Origin: Siphonodentalium dalli
Taxonomy: Eukaryota; Mollusca; Scaphopoda; Gadilida; Siphonodentaliidae
Assembly (NCBI GenBank): GCA_032622095.1
Contig: CP136063.1
Coordinates: forward strand, 276,141,426-276,205,425
Direction of reading: 5' to 3'
Length of the DNA: 64,000 nucleotides
In this document: piece by piece, positions 12,601-24,600 of the stretch
Numbering within the stretch: position 1 is the first letter of the stretch
How the letters are laid out: each line of letters opens with the position of its first letter
Notes under the pieces: generated by a model
The model's database searches: none
The model's input: only the letters and a program-made list of their open reading frames with translations
What the model was told of the DNA's origin: nothing
Program-made: the position numbers and the translations under genes

Positions 12601-15600
12601 ATGCATATACACTTCAATCATGACCGTACGATCATTCCATGTATACCTATACACATTACCCGTAACCATAAGATAACTCGCTATTTATCCACACACCTCA
12701 TCCATGGTCATACAGACAACACATGTACATCCCACCATGACCTTACAGTCACTCCATATTTACATAATCAACACATAGATGACCATGTAACTATATTCAT
12801 ACACCACATCAATGTCCATACAGGCACATCGGGTGCACCCGTACTGGATATACACAACCATACAACATACATTCACTCCATTCATACCGATTCACCTCAC
12901 ACATGACCATGACCTCTCCCTGTATACCTACACATCTTAATGGACAACCCACACATAACCATATAGTCACTCCTTGTATACCTATTCACATCATTCATGA
13001 CATACAATAACCGATTCACCTCACACATGACCATGACCTCTCCCTGTATACCTACACATCTTAATGGACAACCCACACATAACCATATAGTCACTCCTTG
13101 TATACCTATTCACATCATTCATGACATACAATAACTCCCTGTATACCTATTCACCTCAACTATGATCATAGAGTAACTCCATGACTACCATCTTGGCATC
13201 CACCCTGCATCCAGTTGATATTTTTTTTTACCATAATGGACCAGAATAGCCACAGAACGTTCTGCCCATTTCCATTCAATAATATGGCCAGAATCACAAA
13301 AGAGGTTCTCTGCAAAATTCCATACTTTAAAATGAATTTGTCATGCCCCATACGGAACTAGGACAACCAGAATAGAACATATAGTTGTCCGTTAATTAAC
13401 TAACACGTATAATAACCAAGTGAGTCACAATTTACTACCTTTTCGGATAACACAGAGAATAATGTTCAGGATATATGTAATAAAAAACTTTTTACAAATT
13501 TGGTTGCCATTTTGGAAGCCATCTTGAGCAATTTGGTCTATAGATACTGTAGTGTGACACATTTAAGATAGCCCAAAACAATAAACACATTTGAATCCAG
13601 AGACAGTTACATTTTACCAATGATAGTTGCATTTTACTTGAAAAAATAGTCTATACCTGAAAAGTTAATTTTTGCCGATATTTATGTCAAGTTTTTGAGA
13701 GAAAAGTCCAATATTTTTGGCGATGTCAGTGGTAGCAATAGTAACAATTAACCATGGTGCATCAGATATGTTAGTATGCAATGTATCGGAGGCAGAATAG
13801 CCAATTTTATACATCAACCACAACTTGAAAGCGATTGCAGGACACGCTGGGGCAATATTTACCATTTTCCATATTTTGGCGGCCATTTTGAGCCAAAGTA
13901 AGAATTTTGGTTCCAATGAGTTGGAATATTCATAGGTAATGATATGCCTCACTTACATTACAAAGTTCTGTTCATTTCTTGTTGAAATATAACTAAAATC
14001 CCAATTGTGATTTTTTGTGAAATTTTATACCGTGTTCCAATAATTGCATATTTAATTGCTCCAATTATCAGTTAATATACAAAACACAATATAAAGTCAC
14101 ATTACTCAAGCAGTTCCAAACAGCATGAACTGGTCTAGAATATATTTGTGAAAAAACGTCATATTTTCAACTTAATCCTGATTCACAGAACTTTCAACAG
14201 GGTGTGATTTCATGAAGAGCGTTTATTTATTAAATAACATACTTTTCCATATATATATATATAGCAGATGATGAGATAGTTGTGACAGAAAGGTCACGAG
14301 GGGTGATTCAAATAACAAAGTATTCCCATGTTCATGAGATTATATGTATAACGAGTGTGATATATGTCTCGATATTGACTTACTGTATTTTCGCGGCAAT
14401 AAAAACAGTATGTGACTTTAAGTTGATTTTATGGGTGAAATATGGGTCACAGGCAGCGACAGGCACCCTCATTGGATTCAGCATACTTGAATTATGCTAG
14501 AAAACTTAGTTTCATGCTTTTCCCCAAAAATGCCTCTAGGGTTCTAGTATTCCACAAATGTAGCTTTTCCGACCAGACTATAATGCCCAATAAATCGACT
14601 CCTTAAAGTCGATTTATTGGGTATTATATTCCGATGAATGGCAACAAGCCATATTTCCGACTAAATTCTGAAAAGTTGCCCATAACTCTGCTGTGTTTAA
14701 GGAGTCGATTACTTAGAGCATTACTGTATGTGTTCAATGATGAGTGCATGGGTCAGTAACGTATATAGATAGAACACAATGAGTTGAGGATGACGCAAGG
14801 ATATATTTCACGAAAGCAGAGCTTGAGTTAAATGTGACTATGTGCCGTCTGCAACGAGTTTGATGAATGATTCCAAATTTTGATGCAAGTTGCATTCTGC
14901 ATTTATCACATAATTTGGCCATAAAAGCAGTTTCATAATTATCGGTAATAGACACGTTTAATATCAGCGCGTGCGATGACGTCACGGCGTTCTTCAAATA
15001 ACTTGCGATCGCTGTAGTTTATGATTGTTGTTTTCGATGAATATTGCGCGTTTATTTGATCATGTGATAAAAGGTATCTCACACTCGTCCTATTTTATAC
15101 GTAATTTATCAACCTCGTCCTCTAAATTCTATTTGAGCCTCGGTAAACCTCGGCTCAAATCGAATTTAGTGAACTCGGTTGGTAAATTCCGTATAAACTA
15201 GAAACTCATGTGAGATCCTCTATTTATTACACACCCTTGTGTCGGGTAAGTTTAAGCCATGACTGTGACTACCATTGATACTATAACTACGTTTATTGTG
15301 ATTTAATTCAGATGAAAACTGGAAAATTATCTGTGCATCATCCAGAGCAGATCGTTGACATTATTTACATCATCGCTTTTGGCAACGTCAACTCGAAGCA
15401 ACATCAATATGTATTCAATGGCTAGGCTTCCATTGAATACATGTGCCTCACGTCAACAGGTGTGGAATAAATTTATTTGATAAGATGATTTGCGGATCCG
15501 ATCCGCTGGTCCGAATTTCACATTTAAAATATATTTTTTTAATTTCATGTTATTTTTTGCCCCTGACTCTGCCAAAGTCATCATGGTAAAAAAATATATC

Positions 15601-18600
15601 CTTATACTGTCGCCAAACATCCGGTTCCGTAATTCCTTGTTTTGCACTATTTATATGGGGATTCCCGTTTGTGCATTTCCTCTTTTGCTTTCAGTTGGCA
15701 TGGCGGCCGAAAATATTGTCATTTGTGTTGATTTAGGATGATTGATGGTGCCACAACTAGATCTTTACGCACAATAAAAGTTGAAACAGTCAGCGACATA
15801 TTTATTGAGTATGAAGCAACTGTGAAATTCGACCCTGTAAGTTTTCATTGTGGTGACATGAAAGTCAAATCTAACACAGAGACACTGGTGCAGCAGCATG
15901 GCATAATGCAGCCAATTTACCAGGATTGATATGGCAAGGGCTTAAAACAAGAAACCAGAAGTGCTATCAAAGATAAAGAAACCAGGAAGAGGGGGGTGTG
16001 AATGAATATAACATATCACGTAAACTATTACACGTTGGATGTCTTTAATATCAATGGCTTCCCAGATAGTGCACTATGAACACTTTTAACTACACACCAC
16101 ATCTAATGTAATTGTGAAAAATATGGCAGAAGACAATTTCCCACAAAATATATCCAAATTTGTAATTTTGTAATTTGTGGCCTATATTTGAAAATAATTG
16201 TTTTGGTTTTTTTGACAGACCCAATTTCCTTTAAACAAAACCATCTTAACAAATATATGAATGGCCGATCGTGGCTGATGACGATTGGCAGATGTTTAAA
16301 CCATCCCTTGGCGACAGTAAATTACTACGATCAGAATCATAATTTAGATTTTTGATGTTGAATTATAGAGTAGATACTATGGTATGGTCCACATAAAAAT
16401 GACCCTAACGAAACCCTGATCATAGAAACAAAGAGTTTATCATTGCCTTTTATCAAAACAAAAAGAAGTATCTGATGCTCTGGCCATAATCAATAATTTC
16501 CAACCAGCATGTGGTGGGAATCAGCCAAACTAACTTTGATCTTGTTTAGTCACAAGAAACTAATGACATAATTGGTCTCACCTTTAACATAGCACCATTC
16601 TGAAAGACATGCGGCTCATCACAGACAACACAGTACTCATTCAGAGTGATCATTCTCTGATGGGCGTACTTATAGAACTGAAACATAGATAAATCATAAT
16701 GATTCTCTGCTGTGCGTACATATATAACTGAAACATAGATAAATCATGATTCTCTGCTGGGCGTACTTATAGAACTGAATAAAGATACATCACGATGATT
16801 CTCTGCTGGGCATACATATAGAACTGAATAAAGATACATCACAATGATACTCTGATGAGCATACTTATAGAACTGAAACATAGATAAATCATGATTCTCT
16901 GCTGGGCATACTTATAGAACTGAATAAAGATACATCACGATGATACTCTGCTGTGCATACTTATAGAACTGAATAAAGATACATCATGATGATTCTCTGC
17001 TGTGCATACTTATAGAACTGAATAAAGATACATCACGATGATACTCTGCTGGGCGTACATATAGAACTGAAACAAAGATACATCGCGATGTTTCTCTGCT
17101 GTGAGTACATATAGAACTGAAACAAAGGTACATCGCGATGTTTTTCTGCTGTGCGTACATATAGAACTGAAACAAAGATACATTGCAATGATTCTCTGCT
17201 GGGCGTACTTATAGAACTGAATAAATATACATCGCGATGATTCACTGCTGGGCATACTTATAGAACTGAAACAAAGATACATCGCGATGATTCTCTGCTG
17301 GGCGTACTTATAGAACTGAAACAAAGATACTTCGCGATGATTCCTTGCTGGGCATACTTATAGAACTGAAACAAAGATACATCGCGATGATTCACTGCTG
17401 GGCGTACTTATAGAACTGAAAAAAAGATACATCGCGATGATTCCTTGCTGGGCATACTTATAGAACTGAAACAAAGATACATCGCGATGATTCTCTGCTG
17501 GGCGTACTTATAGAACTGAAACAAAGATACATCGCGATGATTCTCTGCTGGGCGTACATATATAACTGAATAAAGATACATCGTGATGATTCTCTGCTGG
17601 GCGTACATATATAACTGAATGAAGATACATCGTGATGATTCTCAGCTGGGCCTACTTATAGAACTGAAACAAAGATACATCGCAATGATTCACTGCTGGC
17701 CGTACTTGTATAACTTAAATGAAGTAAGATATTTATAAAGACACATCACAACGATCTTCTACTAGGTGAAATGAATAAATGCTCAAAGATACAAATTTCG
17801 AAATAAACAAAGATGGCAAGAGATATAATAGTATTTTACACATGAGTATCTAGGAGTTATACCAGGGTTTCCGCTATTGAAGCAGCGGACCCATTTTAAA
17901 TGTGCTGGCACAGGATCTTTAATGCTGCACCAGGGTGGATCCTGTCATGAAAAGGTTAACATGTGTTGCAAGTTTGCAATTAAAGATAGTGTATCTCTTG
18001 AGGGCAACAATATCATTTTTATAAATATAAAATCAAGCCTTTCAAGGCTTGTATAAAATACAAATAACTTTTACTGTGAAGAGAGACAAAGCTGAAGATT
18101 GGGTATATTATTTGTTGATAAAGGCATAATACAGTGATTCATTCCTGCAAAATATCTGAAGCTATATGGCATTCTGCTTGATAGAGAGTGCTAATCTCAC
18201 CTGCCGAATAATAGTGCAGGCCCAATTATAGTGCAGGCCGACAAGCCTTGAAATAGTGTGTCTGTCATTTGCAGAATGAGGTCCCCAGAGGGTGAATTTA
18301 GTGATGCTACCCCGCATAGCGGGCTAGCATCACCAAATTCACCCTCTGGGGACCTCATTCTGCTTACACCTCAGTAGAATGAGGTTCCCAGAGGGTGAAT
18401 TTAGTGATGCTAGCCCGCTATGAGGGGTAGCATCACTAAATTCACCCTCTGGGGACCTCATTCTGCAAATGACAGGCACACTATTTCAAGGCTTGGATAA
18501 TTGCAACAAACATTTGTTGAACTTATTTTCTGAACATTTCCCACCAATAAATAGGACTATTTGTGAAATTTTATGATCTGTCGTCTGCTTATTTTTCCTG

Positions 18601-21600
18601 AACACCACTCCAGATAAATAATAGACCGTTCGTAGACATACTTTAGAAGGCTTAAATGTGTAAACTTATTCAGAGATACAAGCCTTGAAATAGTGTGCCT
18701 GTCATTTGCAGAATGAGGTCCCCAGAGGGTGAATTTAGTGATGCTACCCGCATAGTGGGCTAGCATCACCAAATTCACCCTCTGGGAACCTCATTCTGCT
18801 GAGATGTAAGCAGAACAAGAGATGGACTGTCGTCCGGTACATACCCCTTTGTGGCATACCGCCTAGTGTGGGCATATCTGTAACTTATGACTGCTATACT
18901 CAAGACAGATGGACCCAAAAATCAGCATTTTCATATAATCAAAGATGAATAACTATAGAACAAAAAACCAAAACAAAACAGTTGAATGTGCCATTAAATG
19001 TCCTCATTGAGATCCGAGCATTACTGTTCAAGTTATGACCTGAACAGACATCAGAAGGACCAAACAGCCAACATTTCCAGATACACAAAGATGAATAACT
19101 CTAGAATGGAAGAGCAGAACAGAACAATGGAACCCACTATTGAATGTCATCATAGTAGTGACCATCCATACCAAATTTCATTGAGATCCCAGCACAACAG
19201 TTGAAGTTACGACATGAACAGACACCAGACAGACCAAAAAGACAACATTTCCAGATAAACAAAGATGTATAACTCTAGAATGGAAAATCCGAAACAAAAC
19301 GATGGAACCGTCTATTGAATGCCCCCATAGTAGTGAACATCCATACAAAATTTCATTGAGATCCGAGCACTACTGTTCAAGTTATGACATGAACAGGCAC
19401 CAGGCGGACCAAAAATCCAACATTTCCAGATAAACAAAGATGAATAACTCTAGAATGGAAAATCCGAAAGAAATGATGGAACCCTCAATTTAATGTCCTC
19501 ATAGTAATGAACATCAGTACCTAATTTCTTTGGGATCCGAGCACTACTATTCAAGTTATGACATGAACAGACATCGGACGGACGTACACACGCACGAACG
19601 CACACACGAACGCACGCACGCATGGACAGGTGCAAAACAGTATACCCCCCTTTTTTTTAAAGGGGGTATAATGAGGTCCCCTGAGGGTGAATGTGGTGAT
19701 GCTAGCCCGCTATGCGGGGTAGCATCACTAAATTCACCCTCTGGGGACCTCATTCTGCAAATGACCGACACCCTATTTCAAGGCTTGCAGAGATAAATAA
19801 GAAAAGTAATGAACTATAATCACCTGGACTAGGAATCCACTATCTAAGCTCGGCACTTCTTTGGCATCTTTGCTCGGGGAACCTGTTGGATATAAATTCA
19901 GATCGCCGAATGCTTCAAATGTTAGATCTGGTCCAGAGGCTATCCCACTAGTGCTGACCTGTCGTTTATATGATGGTCCCTTTTTCCGTGCCTTCTTTTT
20001 GGCAAATTTACTACTAGGATAAGACATCTGCCTCTTAGCCAACTGATTGCTTCCGGATTCCGACGGTTTCTTTGTTGAAGTAGTTTCAGTCTTCTCACTG
20101 AAAATATAGATAAATTGTCAATACCATTTCCATGAAAATCATGGCTTCAAGAGCTAAAGAAGAAAATATTTTGAGTTTGGTGTTTCCCTACGACCCTCTA
20201 GGCTCTTCCCTAAAGTTTTTTTCATTATTTTTAAAGACATATTATGTACTTGTTTGGGTGCTTGAAACGGATAAATTAGTATCCAGGCGCTACGCCAATT
20301 GGAGGAATGTAACATTCTACTAACACTGCCTAAAATCTGAAGCAAATCAACCGTACCACTCCGTAGAAAACATCGTCTGAACTACGCACAATTGTAGATA
20401 TTTACTACTTGAATCGAGCACATCTATCGGCAATAAACTAACGAGAACTATTTCACAATCGAGAGTCACTGCATTTAATTAATATATAAGAATGACGGTG
20501 TGTGTTGTCAATTTAGATATAATATTTGTAAAAATAACTACTTTGAACAAGATTATTCTCCAATTCTATTTGATCACCCTTCTGGAGTGTTTCACATCAC
20601 TTTAAGAAAGTGTGAGTGGCACAGTAACATATGACTTGAATCTGCACATCAAAAAAGGGCTACCACTCACACACTCACTGAACCCAAATTTTCAATTCAA
20701 CCATCATGGTTTGCCTTTTGTTTACCATAAGGCATATTTTTTAAAATACAGTAATGTCCTAAGTAATCGACCTCTTAACCACAGCAGAATTATGGGTAAC
20801 TTTTCAGGAATTAGTCGGAAATATGGGTTGTTGCCATTCATCGGAAAGCTCTCAGTGAGAGCTTTCCGATGAATGTCAACAAGCCATATTTACAACTAAA
20901 TCCTGAAAAGTTACCCATAATACTGCTGTGGTAAAGGGGGTTCGATTACTTAGGGCATTACTGTATTCATCATCATAAAAAGAGTAGTCACCCGCCAGAC
21001 ATGCACAGCATCTCGACTGCCTCATTCACGTTACCCCTAGTTATGATAAGCGCATTCCTCGCAACATCTACTGAAAACCCCATCTCCATTATTTGTGACA
21101 AGTCAGTATCATTCATGTCTGGCATATCTGGGTCCATCTTTTCTTCAGCACTGCAATAAAATGGGTGATTCTAAATTAGTTTATAATATATCACTACACA
21201 CCATATGGTCATGTGAATTAGTTTATAATATATCACTACACACCATATTGTATGAGAATACTGCAGTTCCAGATTTTTTTGGTTCCAGGCTAAATCAATA
21301 GGTGATACATTGCCAGAGGCATCAGAAGAAAGATGCATTAGTCCTCTGTAAGAGGTGTAGACCCTTAGACAGAATTAACCACCTTCTCTAGTCCCCAAGA
21401 TTTTTTAATCTCTATGTCAATAACATATAATTTATGTCCATTCAACAAGAATTTCATACTGCTATCCAAATTCCCATCTGGTTTGGATTTATTGGAGTTT
21501 ATCATTGGTTCAACTAATAGGCCATATCAGTTTTATGGGTGGAGGAAAGGCAGTTAATTTCACAATGAAATCAATCCATTGCAGCGACTTCACCCCCCCC

Positions 21601-24600
21601 CCCCCCCCCCCCACCACAGAAAACAACTGACAATCTTGCCCAGATTTCATCCTATCCCCGGCAAAGTTAACAGACCATGCTGTACTGATGTCACTAAACA
21701 TTTGGTTTGCTTTTGTGCTACAATCCCATTTAGGGTTCATGCTGTCAGTGGCCACATTTTTCCAAAGAAAATTTCATTTGGCTAAACTTTTTCGCATGTG
21801 TGACTTAATATAATTAAATTTTTTTACTTTGCCTTTTGTTATTAATATGTTTATGTTATAGTTTCGGTTCCTATATTTGGATTTTTCAATTCAGCCAAAA
21901 TCTCTGAAAATTGACAAAAAATTCAGCAGCCATGTTTTTCATCGAAAATCGTTCAGATTTTATAGCTCCCATCTACAGGTGATCCTAAACAAGCCTGTAA
22001 AGTTTCAAAGCAATTCTCCAATAAATGTGGGCTGCAGGGTGTACTGATGAAATCATATTTGAAATCCAAGATGGCTGCTGGCAGCCATTTTTTAAAACAA
22101 ATTTCGGGGAAAAAGGGAGGCTCCCATCTAGAGGTCACCCCGAAGATCCATATGAAGTTTGGTGACGATTGGATGAGAAATGTGACCTACCGTATAAGGT
22201 GTGCTAAAGGATTTAGTCATACAAAGAGTAAAATCCAAGATGGCCACTGGCAGCCATGTTTTTTTATTAAATTTGGATGAGGGATATGCTATGTAGAGTT
22301 TACTAAAGGATTTAGTGATGCAAAGAGTAAAATCCAAGATGGCTGCCAGCAATCATGTTTTTCATCGAAAATCATTAAAATTTGACAACTCCCATCTAGA
22401 GGTGATCCTAGAATCATATACCAAATATCGTTGAAATTGGTCACAGTCTGTATGAGTTACCCCGCTGGACAAAACAAGTGTCCATTGGCACCGCGGTGTA
22501 TTTGCCGTTCGGCCGCGGTGTCAGAGTTTGTAACTGCAGTTGAGCACCACGACCGAACGGCAAGTACACCGTGGCCCAACAGAAAGTACACTGCGACCGA
22601 AAGGCAACTACACCGCAGCCGAACGGCATGTACACCGTGGTTAGATTTCTGGTTTGTATCGTCTTTTTTCAGTTTAATAAACGTACACCGCGGCAATTAC
22701 ACCATGGCCAAACGGCAAGTACACCGCGGCCCAACTGTAGTTAGCCGGTGGAGCCGCAGTGTAGTTGCATTTCAGCCACGGTGGCAACGCTAACTGCACC
22801 GCGGTTAGGTGAACACTTGTTTTGTCAAGCAGGGTAGCTCCCATCTAGAGGTGATCCCAAACAAGCCTGTAAAATTTCAAAACAATTCTCCAATAAATGT
22901 GGTCTGTATGGTGTGCCAAAGAATTTAGTGATGCAAATTAAAATCCCAGATGGCTGCTGGCGGCCATGTGATTCATCAAAATCGTTCATATTTAACAGCT
23001 CCCATCAGGAGGTGATCCTAGACTCATATACCGAATATCATTGAAATTGGTCATACTGCTGTATGAGTTAAAAAATAGACAAAACTAAGGCCCATAATTC
23101 TCGTGACAAACCTGGTTTACGAAACTCGAGCTAGATATTGTTGCAAGAGACCCTTATACCAAATATCAATTAAATCGGTTGACGTTTGTTTGAGTTATCG
23201 CGCTAACGGTCTCATGTCTGCCCGCCTATCTACCAAGCCAAAGCATGTTAAAAACTCAACTAAAAAATCATGTGTAATTAGATTGTTTGTATTGATTATT
23301 GAACCCTTCTAGTTGAGTCGTAGACCTTACCACTACATGAGATTGTCTCAATACAATAATCTCAAGAGCGTGCAACCCATCAGCTAGCCGTCCAGCATCC
23401 TTGCATGCAGCACTTAGGATAAGTTTATGTTCCGCTTACCTCGCTTCAGATTTCATAACTGTTTCAGGCTTAGCTGAGGCTGCAAGCTTTTCATTAGAAA
23501 TTTCTTTCCAGTGTTCCGATACAAAATATTCCAAAATCCTGAAAGTGAATATATATATATATATTTTTTCCAGTTGATAGATCATCTTGTGTACAGTCTT
23601 TTCTCGCATTCATCCAAATGCTGATATATGTATAATCTATCCCAACGCAGACAGGGATGCATCTCAGATAATCTCATATATTGGATTGTTTTCAGTGGAT
23701 GTGATGGTAATTATATTGGACAAACTGGAATGCTCTTCACGAATACACATCCACAGACATCTAATAAAACAACAACAATATCACAAAATTCCACTGAGTC
23801 AGCATTTGGATGAATGGGGGAAAATAATTATACTCAGTTTTCCTTTCCATAAACTAGACTCAGCGAATGTGATTCAAAGAACACGAAAGGAACAATATTT
23901 AATTCAACATTTCCGGTCCACCCTCAATGGAGGAAATGATGTTGGGCGAGAACAGAGTTGTTCCCTTAGATATTGTGACAATGTCACAATCATATGTTGT
24001 TATTATATATTATCTATTGAAAGGTGCCGAGGGCATGAACGGCCTTTAGACATAATACTTAATTTATTCTGCAACCATGCCTTAATCTTGGACCTATTTA
24101 TATATAGAAACAAGAGCATTGCCAGACTGTGGAAAAATATGTCCGTGGTAATTTTAACAAAGGGTATTAAATTCACATATGCCGGGGTGGGTGGGTGGTC
24201 GATGGGACCAACAAACAATTTTTTCCGTAACTCAAAATATTTTTCCCTGCAAGTCTTTTTGACTGTTTTTGCAATGAGTTTGGCTAAAACACCTTAGAAT
24301 AAGAGAAATAATGTTGTATTTTATTGCAAATTTTGTAATCCAAGATGGCTGCTGTCAGCCATGTTTTTTTGGCCAAATGACCCCAAAATGACTCGTTCCT
24401 ATTTACATGTCAATGTTAACATCCATGACAAATAGTATGCACAGAAAATCATATACAGCTTTTTACAGTGATTCCCCCCCCCCCCCCTCCACAAATCTCT
24501 GTTTTAGTGTTAAAAAAGTGTCCAAAAATGGTTGGAAAAAACTGCCGAAAACGGAAAATATTTTGGGTGCGGGTGTGGGTGGGTTCCAACAATCGAAAGG

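Larger units (their letters stand above)
10634..14172. repeat. Large foldback structure with inverted flanks
   Basis: 10634-10748 and 14075-14172 are inverted copies: CAGTTCATATTGTTTGGAAC on the left faces GTTCCAAACAGCATGAACTG on the right, with GACGTTTTTTCACAAATAT / ATATTTGTGAAAAAACGTC beside them. Between them is a minisatellite that also reverses direction. The right arm carries about 900 bp (13190-14075) not seen on the left, so the structure is unequal. Confidence 0.75.

Noticed and set aside
10794-13094. Several ORFs of 60-191 codons rich in His, Thr and Tyr
   Set aside because: All lie in the 45-bp minisatellite and follow its period.
15490-15929. Two overlapping ORFs with MAAENIVICVDLG
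   Set aside because: Short, no family match I can support, no splice or start context.
16984-17608. Minus-strand ORFs of 63-104 codons
   Set aside because: Reading frames of the 50-bp junction array, not separate genes, though parts could be included by alternative splicing.
23587-24297. 236-codon ORF as an intact gene
   Set aside because: Only its first part resembles a GIY-YIG domain, across a frameshift; the remainder runs into an R1 repeat.
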